The notes: generated by a model not told the origin, from the letters alone. Positions 11,598 to 24,462 are shown, counted from the first letter of the stretch. The stretch: DNA of 64,000 bases from Magnolia sinica (GCF_029962835.1 NC_080589.1:22217586-22281585); one strand, 5' to 3'. Numbers and translations: made by a program.

Positions 11598-14090
11598 ATG
11601 ACCACTCGATGCCGCGCAGCCATGACCTCTCAAGCTACCCATAAAGAAGAACCAGCAGCTCAGCTAGCTCTCGAAACATCAGCACCCGCACCTACATTCG
11701 TGTCGCTACCAGTGGCTCTAGCAAACCCACAAACCAACACCACCATGCAAGAGATGGCCCATAGTCTCCGAACAGTGCAAGAACTGTTACTTCGCTTAGT
11801 GTCAAATGCTACACCAAACACACAGGCAACCCAGCTAGTGTACAAAACAGTTCACTCCCTTAAACCCCTTTTGCCTTCTCCCTCATTCCTCCAGCAAATC
11901 CCGTGCTCCCTCTCCCAGAAGAGTCAGTACAAGATCAACGACAACCAGCAATTGGAAGCAACCCTCCCACACATCACTATTGAGCAAATCACAACAATCA
12001 GGTTACAACATAAGTTCCTCCTCATGGAAACCACAGACAAGAGCTGGCGGATGCCCATGAAGAGGGCCAGTTCCAACTCACTCCCCCTAACGGGAGTAAC
12101 ATTCCAGAATTGGCAGATACCCCAGGCGGGAGCCATTTTCGAACATCACACCCTCCTTCGAAAGGGAGCAACGTTCAATTCCAGCTACCCCTCGCCACCA
12201 GGAGTCCACCATTCTTCTAACAACCCCTCGTCCTCGATCCATATGAAGAGGAAGCACAAGCCCTACAACAAGGGGCAAGATATCCGCAGCAAGGCAAGTC
12301 AAAAATCGAGGAATTACGAGAACAATTGCAAATGGTGCAAAATCGCTTCAGAGATAGCAAGGAGTGGATCACCCATCCACCAAATTCAGGGACCTGTCTC
12401 CCTTCCCTGATGCCGGGATACCTCCAAACTTTGAGGTACTAAAATTCAAAAGGTATGGCGGTAGTGGGTGTCCCCCACAGCACACCTAAAAGTATTTTGT
12501 GGGGAACTCAATGTGATAGCAGGGAATGATGGAGCCTTGATACGACTCTTCCAGGAAATCCCTTAAGGGTGACGCTTTGGATTGGTACACCTCACCGGAC
12601 AGCCATCAAATCAAAACCTGGGAAAAACTCTCCCGGGCATTCATTAACATGTTCTCATACAACCTGAATATGGCTCCGAGAAGATCGACCTGGTTGCCTT
12701 GAGACAAAAAGCGACAAATCCTTATCAGCATATGTGGGACGATGGCAAGCCATGACCGCCCGAATAAGAAACCCCATCGATGACAAGGAGCAGATATCCA
12801 TGATTATACATTCAAGAAAGGTCAGCATTTCAGGATATCTAATCTCGTATCTATACGTAAATTTCTCCCAGCTCTGCGCTGGAGAACAAGTGGAAGCCGA
12901 GAACAGAGCCGGAACCATTTCCCCATTGCCACCCCTACAATTAGAAGAAACAAAGTCGAGGGAAACCCGTTGGATACGGAAATGGAAATGGCACTACTCC
13001 CGTGTAACGCATGACAGAGGTTAATAATATCGTTGCTAACACTTGAGGCAATCGTATGCTCCACAACCGAGCACAATAAGATAGCGATGATCCCACAATC
13101 AAATAGGCAGTACCAACCACAGCAAACCCAACAGGGATATCAGACACAGCCATCTCAACAACAATTACAACCGCCCAGGGGGAATGCACAAGGACCATAT
13201 AAGCAAGCAATGTTGGGAAGGAAGTTCACCCCTTTAGCACAAACATACAGTCAGGTTCTGACAATGCTAATGCAAAAGCAACTCTTGACACCACTCCAAC
13301 CGCGACTTCCACCTAATCCCTTGTTGCTCGATTACAACGAAAATCAATGCTGCGCATACCATCAGGCTCCTGGCCACTTAACGGACCGCTGCTTTGCTTT
13401 AAAACATATGGTCCAAGATTTAATCGAAAGCCAGAAGATTGCGATCACCCCGCAGGCCAATAATACAGCTTAGGCTAACATTCTCCAAAATCTCCTGCCA
13501 TCGTATCAAGCAGGACCCAGCACATCCAGCACATCTATCGTCAACCATATTGAAGGAGGGCAACCCATACACTCCTCTCCACATCATTCCATATAAGCAA
13601 TCATGCCTGGTACAACAAATCGGACATGGGGATACCAACAGGCGTCATCGCCTGGGCCACAGGTATTCCTTGAAGTAGTACCAATCACAGAACCTCTTGT
13701 CTTCCTTGAAGCAACACTAACAACACAGCCTCTTGTCTTCCTTGAAGCAGCATCAACAACTCCACCTCTCGTCTTGCAAGGGGCATCCCCAGTATCCACC
13801 AGGTCATATCCTCAACATCACACTCCCCAAGGGGCACGTCCCGCCCTAAATTCAGCAAATCCAAGGTCAAATTCTGAACCCGTTGTTCTCCCGATAGGTC
13901 TCCCTAATCTAACTCCGCTAACCTTGCAAGGGGCACCCCCGGTTCAAGCCCCAAAATTTTTGATGCCACACCAACTGGCACATGCCCAGAGGACCTCTCC
14001 CACACAGCAAATGGAGGAAGAGAATCCTAATGTCAAATCTCACCAAGACTTGGCAGCACCTCAAGATCACCAAGTCTCTCACAAATGATT
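11598..14090 (+). pseudogene. Tat gag region (fossil)
   Basis: Capsid-type gag of a gypsy element. The region opens with a Pro/Thr/Gln-rich N-terminal part (11598-12410). The retrotransposon gag core lies about 12500-12830, with 'GDALDWYTS', 'TWEKLSRAFINMFSYN' and 'AYVGRWQAMTARIRNPI'. A zinc-knuckle-like cluster 'CAYHQAPGHLTDRCF' lies near 13350-13395. The rest is Gln/Pro-rich, including a near-repeated Leu/Val/Phe phrase near 13670-13760. Motifs are Tat-like and the region is broken. Confidence 0.8.
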
Positions 14091-14382
14091 CCCGCCACAA
14101 CCCCTCAACTTTAAGAACCAATGATATACCTGGAAGGAAGAACGGTTCCCTCCTGGAAGGAAGAGTGGCACTGCCCAGAATGCATTGAAGTGGGCAACAA
14201 CGGAAGATATTTCAGGAGAGAATCAAAACCCAAAGGAAACCCGAGGAATTTTGCTGGGAACCACCCAGAAAACCGATCTCGCCTACGATATAGTAGCACA
14301 ACTCAAATCCATTCCCACACAAATTTTCATCTGAGAACTCCTATGCACATCACGATCGCATCGAGAAATCTTTGCAAAACCA

Positions 14383-15340
14383 TTGAATGATGCCCATATC
14401 TCTCCTGATGTACTTCCCGAAATGGTGGCAAGTATGATCGGACAACTCCTCGCGCCACGAGCCATAACTTTCTCTGATGAGGAATTGCCACCTGAAGGTC
14501 GTAAACATGGGCGCTCACTAAATATAGTTGTCCATTATGAGAATTTCAAAGTTTCACTTGTACTCATAGACAATGGATCAAGCTTAAATGTTTGCCCCTT
14601 TGAGAACTGCCGAACGATTAGGGATAGAACCGTCTTCTTTCGGGTCCAGCACCATGAGCGTTAGAGCCTTCAATAACTCTCGAAGACAGGTTAAGGCAGA
14701 AATTGACCTCGAACTACAAATCAGACCAGATATGACCCTTGTCACATTTCAGGTCATTGACATTCCTGCCTCTTTAACCTTCTGTTGGGGCGGCCATGGC
14801 TCCATGCTATTGGAGCCATCCCATCTACCCTCCATCAAAGGGTTAAATTTCATTTGGGAAATCGAATCATTACAGTATTGGCCGAGCCAGAAACCATCCT
14901 ACTGGTGACGGTCAATATCGCCGAAATCGACATCCCATTGATTGATATTCAGCATGCAGAGGGTGACATACCGTATCACAGCTTTGAATTCGAAAATGTG
15001 AATGCAATCGCCAACCCACACCCTCTTGCTGCTGAATATGTCATTCCCCTTGCTGAACGATTAATCCTGAACTACCGCACTGAGTTCCATGAAAAAGGTA
15101 TGGTAGTAAAGACAGCACGCGCCAACGTACAGAGGCGAGGACTGGGATATCAACCGACACCAGAAGATCAAGCTGAAAGGCCAAGAAAGGGTCAAACGTT
15201 TAGGTGCACACCCATTAAATTCATCAAGGCTGGGGCAGTTTGTGGAGACACGATGACTTCCCTTGAGGATCATCTTCGGCGACTCAAACTCTCAGAGCTT
15301 GCCAATCAAGAGTCCATCTGGCCACCGATAAGGTGAGATA
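14383..15340 (+). pseudogene. Tat protease and linker (fossil)
   Basis: Aspartic protease fragment with the D-N-G-S-S-L-N active-site motif at about 14570-14590, preceded by 'AITFSDEELPPEG' (about 14463), a phrase typical of Tat polyproteins. A linker region follows with 'IKFIKAG' at about 15215. Between about 15950 and 16080 lies an A-rich stretch with a repeated 'ttttcaaaa' word. Ogre relatives are known to splice an intron between protease and RT, so this interval could be related to it, but I see no clear splice pair. Confidence 0.7.
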
Positions 15341-16087
15341 AAATTCTAAGACATCAAAAGCACATCTGATGTCAGGAGCAGAACCCTGAGACTCACCGCA
15401 TGGGGCTAGGGGCATGGATAAGGATTCACCCACAAAGGACCTAGATCCAGGAATGCCCCTTGGAAGGGACAAAAGCAAGAACAGGGAGACACCCGTTTCC
15501 ACCCACAATCAATAGGACCTATCCTCGCCACCAGCTCAGCGACACAAGGGGCAAATGCAGCTCATCCATTGGATTGATAAAGGGAAGTGGCCTTTCCTTG
15601 ACTGGACGGACATCAAAATCCCATCGCAAGATGAACCTGAAGAGCCAGAAGAACTTCAATTATTAGGCGAAGAAGTTGAATCAGATTCCGATTCTGAGCC
15701 CAGCCCAGCAGACATCATGGTCATTGGGACAGGTGACTCACAGGAACAGACAGAGCAGAACCATGGGATCGAAAGGGGGAAAGAACCACCTTGGTCAGCC
15801 ATCCCCCTAACGATCGAATCAACCTGTAAACCATCCACGGATGCCGGTCCCAAAAAAAGGCCAATGTAAATAGTAGTTGGTACCCCGAACTAGGACAAGA
15901 TCAATCATGGTTCGCAACACCGTCCTGTTCGAGATCCTTTGGCGACACAAAAAAATCAGAAAATTTTCAAAACACAAAAACATCACATATTCTCAAAAAT
16001 ATAAAAAAATCAAATATTCCTCAAAATCACAAAACATCAGAAAGTTTTCAAAATACAAAAACAATAGAAAAACCTTCTAAAATCATT

Positions 16088-17370
16088 GTGCCAAATACTT
16101 TAGATACAACGCAAGAGTTTGAGGTCGCCTTTTATGATTTCGATCTAGAGTTGGACTTCGAGCTCATGGGTTTGGATGAAGCCCTGGATGAGAGAAATGA
16201 TGATATCGCTCACGAATTTGAGGACTCTCTCAAAAAATTCGAAACAAAGGCCAATGTTGTAGCAAATGATTTCGAAATTGTGAACTTAAGATCAGCGGAG
16301 CTTCCCAGAGAGGTGCGCATCGGGAGATCACTCTCCCTGGAAAACAAGCAAAGAATGGTGAAGTTTCTGAAACCGAGGTTGTCCAACTTTGCCTTCTCTT
16401 ATGAGGACATGCCAGGGCTCGATGAAGACTTGGTGGTGCTCTGGTTACAATCAGATCAGGATGGCTATCGAAGATCGCAAGAAGAGTTCCTTCATCACAC
16501 CATGGGGAACTTTCTGCTACAGGGTTATGCCCTTTGGGCTGAAGAATGTAGGAGCTACATATCAGCGAGCCATGACTGCCTTGTTTCATGACATGATAAA
16601 TAAGGAAATGAAAGTCTATGTGGACGACATGATCGTCAAATCTCGCACGATCGAAGGACACTTCAAGGATCTCAAAAAGCTCTTAGATAGGCTAAAAAAG
16701 TTCAAGCTCCGACTCAACCCACAAAAATGTGTTTTCCCTGCAATCGAAGGCAAACTGTTAGGCTTCATCGTCAGCGAAGATGGTATTCGGGTGGATGAAA
16801 CTAAGACCAGGGCAATCATCGAAATGCCACCACCCAAAACTGAAAAAGAAATTTGGGGCTTCCTTGGGCGAATCCAGTATATCAGCTGATTCATCGCACA
16901 ACTCACCCCGGTCTGCGAGCCCATATTCAAGCTCCTGCGGAAGAACTCGCCAAAGGAATGGAATGAAGATTGTCAAGCGGCCTTCGAAAAAATCAAGAAG
17001 TACCTGCTGAATCTCCCAGTGCTCATGCCACCTATTCCAGGTAGGCCATTGCTACTATATATCTTCGTCGCAGTAGAAGCAATCAGATGCGTTCTTAGCC
17101 AACACGACGATACAGGAAGAAGCTTAAAGAAAACATGTCTCGCTCTAGTCTGGGCGACACGACGACTAAGACAGTATATGATCGCTCACCCAATCCTTCT
17201 GCGTACTCGCATGGACCCGTTGAAGTACTTGTTCGAAAAGCCGGCACTAACGGGGAGGATCACAAAATGGCAGTTACTGCTTTCTGAGTTTGACATCACT
17301 TATGTCACCCAGAAGGCAATCAAGGGGCAAGCACTGGCCGATCATCTAGCGGGGCACTCTCTGCCCTACT
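16088..17370 (+). pseudogene. Tat reverse transcriptase and RNase H (fossil)
   Basis: RT of Ty3/gypsy type: 'GYNQIRMAIEDRKKSSFITP' (about 16450), 'YRVMPFGLKN' (about 16525) and the catalytic Y-V-D-D-M motif (about 16618-16632), then the thumb/connection 'LRLNPQKCVF'. The classical gypsy RNase H follows (about 17040-17360) with 'YMIAHPILLRT' and 'QALADHLAG'. Domain order is standard. The region is incomplete and broken. Confidence 0.85.
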
Positions 17371-17429
17371 ATCAACCATTGAAGACCTTCTTCCCTGACG
17401 AGGACGTCCTCCTGATCGAGGAAGAAGAA

Positions 17430-17921
17430 AGGAAGGCTGGAGAGTGGACGCTCTTCTTTGATGGAGCTGTAAATTCGAAGGGAAGTAGAGTAGGCGCCAT
17501 ACTCTACTCTCCCGATGACGTCCCAATTCCCATATCCAAGAGGCTGGCATTCCAATGTACTAACAATGTGACTGAATATGAAGCATGCATTGCAGGTCTA
17601 AGAGAAGCCAATATCCTCAATATAAAAAAGTTACTAGTCTTCGGAGATTCACAATTCATCATCAATCAAATAAATGGCGATTGGAAGACCAAAGATGAAA
17701 AGCTGATCCCATATCACGTCTACCTAGAAATTTTAATTGAGGAATTCGACGAAATCACATTCTCCTACATGCCCCGAGCCAAGAATCAATTTGCAGACGC
17801 TCTAGCTACCCTCACTTCAATGCTAGAGATCCCAAAAGGAGTTGCAGAATGGGAACTCATCGTCGAACTCCAGGAGGAACCACGTTCTGCCTACAGATCA
17901 ATGAAGCTGAACATCCCTTAA
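17430..17921 (+). pseudogene. Tat archaeal-type RNase H (fossil)
   Basis: A second RNase H domain. It opens with 'WTLFFDGAVNSKGSRVGAIL' (catalytic Asp in F-D-G), then 'NNVTEYEACIAGL' (catalytic Glu), 'VFGDSQFIINQI' (catalytic Asp), and 'ARAKNQFADALATL'-like motif near the end. Acquisition of this additional domain defines the Tat/Ogre lineage among plant gypsy elements. It is one of the best-kept parts of this fossil. Confidence 0.9.
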
Positions 17922-17989
17922 ATGATCGGCTATGGTACACAGATATCAAAGAATATCTCGAACATCAGAAGTATCCGGAAGGAGCAACA

Positions 17990-19195
17990 CTGATCGATCG
18001 TTGCACTATCTAACGGTTAGCGGCACAATTCGTGATCACTGGGGGGCATCCTCTACAAGCAATCCTTCAACTAAGTCCTTCTCCGTTGTGTGGATGAAAC
18101 AGAAGTAACTCAAATCATGTCAGAGATCCACGAAGGACTATGTGGCCCACATATGAACGGGCATATGATGGCGAAGAAGATCCTACAACTCGGCTACTAT
18201 TGGCTTACGATGGAGACAGATTGCTGCAAACACGTCAGGAAATGCATCAAGTATCAGGAGCATGCGAACTAGATCCATGTGCCCGGTTCCGAACTCTGCA
18301 ACCTGACGGCACCATGACCCTTCTCCGTATGGGGACTGGTCATCATCAGCAAGATCAGCCCCAAAGCTTCAAACGGGCATGAATATATCCTAGTGGCAGT
18401 AGATTACTTCACCAAATGGATAGAGGTAGCGTCCTACACCACCATCGCAGCATCTCATATGGTCAAGTTTATGAAGAACAACATCATTAGCCGTTATGGG
18501 GTCCCTCAGGCCATTATTACTGACAACGAAACTTCGTTCGTTAATAAAAGGATGGGCGATTTCCTCGACAGATTCAAAATTCAACGCCATCGGTCAAGCC
18601 CCTACCGTCCCTAAATGAATGTTGGGGTCGAAGCTGCAAACAAGACTATCATCCGCATACTGGAGAAAATGGTGAAAACATATCGTGATTGGTTGAAAAT
18701 GCTTCCTTACGCACTTTGAGCCTATCGAACATCTGTACGATCTGCTACAGGCGTCACCCCATATGAGCTTACATACGGAATGGAGGCGGTACTACCAGTT
18801 GAAATTGAAATCCCATCACTGTGAATACTACTGGAAAGCGAAGTCGAGGAAGGCGAGTGGCAACAAGCAAGGTATGATCAACTGCACCTGAAGGATGAAA
18901 AGTGCATGCAGGCGCTAAGCTACTCCCAATGTTATCAAAGGAGGATCGCCCGAGCCTACAACAAGAGGGTCCGCAAGAGAAGCTTCAAAGTGGGTGACAT
19001 GGTCATGAAGCGCATCCTACCGCCTCACTTACCAGATCCCAGAGGAAAATTCAAACCCTCGTGGGACGGACCGCCGATTATTCGAGAAGTACTCCGGGAG
19101 GTGCTCTTCGGCTCACCAGTCTGAAAGGAGAAGATCTTCTTGATCTTATCAATGCCGACAACGTGAAAATCTATCATGGGTAACCATACCTGACC
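17990..19195 (+). pseudogene. Tat integrase (fossil)
   Basis: Zinc-binding H-H-C-C part (about 18090-18272, 'GLCGPHMNGHMMAKKI' then 'CCKHVRKC'). Catalytic core (about 18390-18700) with 'VDYFTKWIEVASY', 'ITDNETSF' and 'HRSSPYRP', so D-D-E residues are recognisable. C-terminal part (about 18930-19100) with 'YNKRVRKRSFKVGDMV' and 'GKFKPSWDGP'. No chromodomain follows, as expected for Tat. Broken. Confidence 0.85.
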
Positions 19196-19199
19196 CTAT

Positions 19200-19600
19200 T
19201 AATGATTACAATCACAAAGTTGTACCCATCACATTTCCCACCAAAAACTAAAAAATATGTATATATCTACCACCTGTCCCATCTGGAAACACTTGCCATT
19301 TCTCCCACAAAAAGAAGAAAACCAAAAAAAGAAGAAAAAAAAAGAAGAAAGAGAAAACCAAAACAAAAAAAAATGGAGAAAGCAAAAAGAAGAAAATTCC
19401 AAATAGAAGAAAACCTCAAAAAGAATGAAAGAGAGGAAGTCCATCCCACATCCACCCAAAAAGCAGCTTACGATTGTACTCAAAGACAAAGGCAGGAAGG
19501 TAACCAGTTGGCCGACCATGAAGGAAGTCCATCCATCACCTCGGCACTCCAAAAAAAAAAAAAAAAAAAAGAGAAAGAAAACATGTCTAAGCAAAAGGGC
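19200..19600 (+). other. Purine-rich spacer after pol
   Basis: About 400 bp made mostly of A and G, with long AAG/AAA runs (19310-19420) and an A20-like tract (about 19551-19570). It reads as Lys-rich in every frame, so apparent ORFs on either strand are composition effects. It separates integrase from the hairpin cluster. Confidence 0.6.
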
Positions 19601-19812
19601 GAGTTGAAGACCCGAAAGGGCAACTCAAATAAAAACAGTGGGCATGTAGCGGACTTGGTGAAAACCTAAAAAGGCGCCAAGGGTAAAAATAGCACTGCTG
19701 CCAAGGGGCAGGTAAGATCAAAAACCCGGGACGTAGTGAAAATCTGAAAGGATACTACGGGCAAAAATGACGGGAAGAGCCGGACATAGTGAAAACCTTA
19801 AAAGGCGCTACG
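19601..19812 (+). other. Cluster of four covarying hairpins
   Basis: Four imperfect repeats downstream of pol each fold into a two-part hairpin. Outer stems: GAGTTG/CAACTC (19601-19626), CTTGG/CCAAG (19654-19681), CGTAG/CTACG (19732-19759), CATAG/CTACG (19785-19812, one mismatch). The last three are each exactly 28 nt. Between the arms sit a 'TGAAAA' strand, an inner stem (CCT/AGG, TCT/GGA or CCC/GGG) and a 4-nt loop (AAAA, GAAA or TAAA; GAAA is of GNRA type). Stem bases change in pairs (T-A to G-C, G-C to A-T) while 'TGAAAA' stays fixed in the three. A simple stem CTGCC/GGCAG lies between the second and third (about 19698-19711). Function unknown. Confidence 0.7.
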
Positions 19813-19833
19813 AGTAAAATGGCAGGAAATAAA

Positions 19834-19858
19834 ATATATATATATATATATATATATA
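19834..19858. repeat. (TA)n microsatellite
   Basis: About 25 bp of alternating TA just after the hairpin cluster, flanked by A-rich sequence. Confidence 0.9.
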
Positions 19859-20235
19859 ATAAAAATAAAAGTGCAGGTACAGAAAAAGCCAAGGTAGTAG
19901 GCGCCGCAACAAGATACATGGGAAGAACAACTTCGGATCAGTACTTTACCAAACTCTGTTCAAATTCACGGAATGCGATCCCGGACACCCTCTTAGGGAA
20001 CCAAGATCCTAAGAACACGATCTAGACTACTGCGCACAACGTGGGCTAAGCCCAAAGTTTTGATCCCAATAATCCAAAGCATAAATCCAAACACCAGTGA
20101 ATTGGCACAAAACAAAATCTTTCTTTCCTTTAGAAACATTTACATTGCTTTTTCTTTCCTTTTAGTCTCAAAAACAAAACTATGCATGTATACAAAATAA
20201 GCAGTCAATCACAACCAAGGATCACAGGAGAGCTC

Positions 20236-20592
20236 CTATCCCTCATACGTCAATAATCTCTGCCTAAACCTCTCTATCTCCATGCGTAAGTAAAAGATCT
20301 CATCCCTGTCCAAACGATGCACCGCAAACATACTCTCATCATATCGTTGCCCCATTGTCAGCTGACGGGCCATGTCTTCACATGCATGACGGAGGACAGC
20401 AATCTCGCTGATCAGGTGACCATGTGTGGCCAGCAAGAAGGAAGGATCAATGAAGGGTCGCTCCTCAAAAGCCTCGAACGGGTTAACGACACATGAAGAG
20501 GATGAAGCAGTATTACCCACCATGTCTTGATCAGCAGCCTCGTCTGTCAAATGCCAGCCAAGGACCTGTCGATAAAGTGATTGCTCTGCCAC
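20236..20592 (-). pseudogene. Tat antisense gene, C-terminal segment (fossil)
   Basis: 118-codon open stretch on the minus strand ending at a stop. The last 60 residues are charged and helical ('EIAVLRHACEDMARQLTMGQ', 'FYLRMEIERFRQRL'), compatible with a coiled coil. It lies on the same strand as the segments at 24463-24870 and 25093-25866, on the other side of the nested family B LTR, and is best read as the tail of the same antisense gene. No known domain recognised. Confidence 0.5.
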
Positions 20593-20913
20593 CCATCGCT
20601 GATACGGTATTGTTGCCAGAGGAGGGGCCCAAGACTAGAGATCCAGAGCTATCGCATCCAAAGAGCCCTGCCAGGAAATCCAGACTCGTCTATACAAGGC
20701 AATCAAATTAGAAGGAAAAGGGGTATGCCCAAATCCAGAGAAGGCGAACTCCGAAATATCCTGCCAGAAACCAAACTAACGAAGGAATCACACTAGATGG
20801 TAAGAGCAGTATCCCCGAAGACCTAGCAGTAACGAAGGGTCGGTTAGATTTGGGCCCTATGTGAGTAAATCATGGGGCTAAACTTGATGTTCAAGTGATC
20901 GGAGATTATGTGG

Positions 20914-23900
20914 TGTAACGCCCTGAAAATCGGGGGTCAAGTAAAAGTCCAACTCCCGAGTTCCAACGCATCACTTATTCAACATATTTAATGATGATTA
21001 AATGTTGTCTGTATTAGTGCATAAAACATGAATAAGATTAAGCCAAATCAGTAAAACATAATCCAAGGATAGTTGTAATACGCAAGCGGAAGACTGAAAT
21101 GAATATATATAAGTTTACAAATAAGTATAAGTCCCCAACGTATGTGTGCATTGCCCTGTTAATAATTACATGTTTGGTTTCAAAATACAAAATGCCAAAA
21201 TGTAATAGTCCACTACAAGTATAACCCTGAAGCCCCGCCGATCAGAGTGGTCTATGTAAACCCGCCTGAATAGTGCATATATGAGAATGCCTCCTCATCA
21301 TCCTCGAAGTCCGGCTCTACCTCGCAGGCTACGCCATCGTCTTAACCCACAACAGGGTCTGGTTGGTGTTTAAAACACCGTCCCGTAACGTGGGAGTGAG
21401 TGATCAACTCAGTGGAACAATAAAGCAAAGGTTAACATGTTATCAATTCAGTCAAGCAGTAATGATAAAGCAATACAATCGAACATCCCTAGATACTCTA
21501 ATTAATGCAGGATGGTATGAATAAATGATGCATGCTCTCGCCTACACTCCCTCAGCGATCTTCATCTAACGGTCGTGCATGTCAGTCACTTCCTCGTGCT
21601 CTCTGCACATCGCCAAACGGCACATGCAATGTGGTGCATGAGCGTGATTTTCAAGTTCTTATTAGTCCTTTTTATACAGCAGGATTGGAAAGCTAAGGTA
21701 CCTCTCTTATATCAATTCCCAAACGATGATCCAATCTAGGGTCATCAATCTTAGTAAATCTCATACGATGTTATGGTTTTAGGTCGCTGCAAAGGGCTCG
21801 TCACCTTATCAGTGCAGGCCTAGTGTTCTCCTATTGCTACGTAAGGGCTCGTCACCTCTACGCAGTCTAAGCGTACGCTCGAGGTCACTATAAAGGGCTC
21901 GTCACCTTATCAGTGTATGTCGACAGCTCGAATACAGTGTCCCATACCACCGTATTCAGCTCACGAGTCTGGGTTGCTCACCGGTCACTACGGGAGGCTC
22001 GTCACCCCAGAGGCCGACGGCTCGACCACGGTGTCCCATACCACCATGCTTGGCTCATGAGTTTTAGCGGATCGAGGTACCAAGGTTTTAAGGGATTTTT
22101 ACTAGTGAGTTTGGTACTTTAGATTCAAACAAGAGTGTCCATACATGGTGAACATACATCGGGTCAATCGGGTTACTTGACGAGCTCGACTAGTACGAGC
22201 GCACGTTGAATTGACCGACATGAAGTGCATAAGCACTCCGTGTGGCCTAACTACTCGACAACCAAGGTACGACTTGGGTTCATCGAACACGTCCCTATGT
22301 GGCGAGACAACCTCGGCCACCTATTCAATGCTTGTTGCCAATTGCCGTAGTCCCAGACACATTCAATTATAACAGATAATTATACAAGCTAATCAAAACA
22401 GTAATGGATTAACAATTCCAATCATACAAGCATGTGAGCATTTGATGGATTTCAACTAAAACATGAATTCACACATATGCATTGTCTAAATAAAGCAGAC
22501 AAGGAATACAAATTACATGGAGGAAATCATACATATCGTTAAGGTAGTTGAGAATCTTATCTCAACACCCATGTCAAGTACAAATACTACATGCCTGATC
22601 ATTCAGACATTTCTACAAACACTTAGACTACATATTCCAATATACATAGATTTATTTACTTAAAATGCATATTATAGCAAATCCCTTTGCATAGGAGTTG
22701 CGACACATACAACAATCATGTATTAACAAACATCTATCATAACAAGTATTAATCCTGATTCCATGTTCACTCAGACATTTCGACAACACTTAGTCTACAC
22801 ACTTCAACATACATGACGTATGTTGGCCGTAACACATACTAGCCAAATCCTTTCACTGAGGAGTTGTTACATATACAACTAGCATAACCACATGACAATT
22901 AACATGGCAAACGTAATTTCAAATTCCATACATATACAGTCTTTTTTACAAATACATAGAATACACTAAACTCCACATAATTCATACATATGTGAAACGC
23001 GAAACAAACATCGCATTTGGCATGTGAAATAGCACCCACATCAGTAATAAGCCATTAACCAACATTGAAAGTCTTAAAAACCATAACCTAAACATTTATC
23101 ATCCGCACCTTCGCCAATAGACTCATAACGAACTCAGTTTTAAAGCTAAGTCTTTGTTTACGGCAGATTAACAACCTATAACATAAATTAGGTTAGCTAT
23201 TTCATAACTTACACTATCTAAAACCCTAAAACAAATTAGAGTTAGATTTTCTTACCTAAGAACGAAATCGAAATCGCCCGTATGCGATACAGAAGGGGTG
23301 GTTAAGTGCGTGGAGTGACGAGATCGAATCCCAGGAAGAACTTCCAACTCTCACTCTTACTTTCTCTCTTTTCCTTTCTCTTTTCTCTTCTCTCTCTCCT
23401 AGGGTTTCTCAAATTCATATGGGATATGAGAGAGGGGGTTTAAGGTCCTTATATAGGCCCAGGTTTGATGGAAATGGCCCCAGGGCCAAGGTATACTTAG
23501 GTTATCTCCAAATACGAACTATTCCGGCCCAACGGAGCACTTCTGGTGGCCCATTTTCCACGTGCGGTCGGACTTAAGCTCCGTGACCATGTCAGGCTGA
23601 GTTTTCGTTTTGATCGGGTTTGTAAATCAGCCGTGGCGGACACTCGATCAGGGTCACAAGTACCCCGACATGTGTGGGACATTTCTCCCGATCAGGGTGT
23701 ATTTGGGTCGGTCGATCAATCCTTATATTTGGAAACAGCGACCGAGTTACTTAAATTGAATTTTTATTTCTAAATATTTTCACGTTTCTCACCTCTTCGC
23801 TCCAAGCTCAAGTTGTGCATTTCTAGACACGATTAGGTTTATTTTTAAAGGGGTTGTCAAGTCCAGTGCGGTCATATCCGTATAGTTTCGGTGTAATCGG

Positions 23901-23983
23901 ACCATGCGGTCTCAGTCCGATATGGAGTTTCAAGATGCTCCCGAGCAATTGGGTTTTGAGATGGATTTTAGATTTCAGTAACA
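20914..23983 (-). repeat. Family B LTR, minus orientation, nested
   Basis: On the minus strand it runs from TGTTACTGAAAT (23983) to CAGGGCGTTACA (20914), about 3070 bp with TG...CA ends and imperfect terminal inversion (TGTTAC against TGTAAC). It has a TATA-like 'cctatataagg' (about 23448-23458) followed by a GA-rich leader, so it looks like a solo LTR. It interrupts the Tat antisense gene. The flanking pentamers (tgtgg, tcaat) do not match, so either the boundaries are slightly off or the copy was rearranged. The 90 bp next to its 3' end (20820-20913) resemble 5.70-5.80 kb of the plus copy. Confidence 0.65.
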
Positions 23984-24462
23984 TCAATGATTCTGCACAT
24001 TTTTAGTCTTGAGATCATATTTAAAGTGATTAGTGCTAATTTCACGGGTGCTCTGTTCAGCATTTGCTAACTTTAACCTAATTTTTAAAGGTTTTGGTCT
24101 GTGATGATATAGTGACTTAGTGGCCTCAGCGCCGAGGGGAAGGCCATCAAGCAACAAACACAGCACGTCAACGTGGTGGGAATTAGGCCACACAAGCATA
24201 GGGGTCATGTACAGGTGTTCCCGTAACCACACCTGGGAGAGGAATAAATCAAGCTCAAGTTGCAAGCAAAAAATGAAGGAAAAGAAAGGAGTAGAGCAAA
24301 GAGTACCTAAAGGAATGAGCAGCAGTCCCGGAGGATACGCGTATGTCCAAGAGAGCACTCGGTCAGCCCCAAGAAGAGCTCCGCCAACACCACAGAAGTA
24401 ATGCTCTTGCGATGCAAGATACGGCGGAAGACATCCAGTAAAACTGCCAGCGATGACTGTCT

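Noticed and set aside
19202-19669. 155-codon Lys-rich ORF and Phe-rich ORFs on the other strand
   Set aside because: Caused by purine-rich low-complexity sequence after the Tat pol region.
20914-23983. Clean solo LTR with target duplication
   Set aside because: The ends look right (TG...CA) but the flanking pentamers differ, so simple insertion with duplication is not supported.
24120-24401. 93-codon plus-strand ORF
   Set aside because: Lies opposite to the Tat antisense gene region; no motif.
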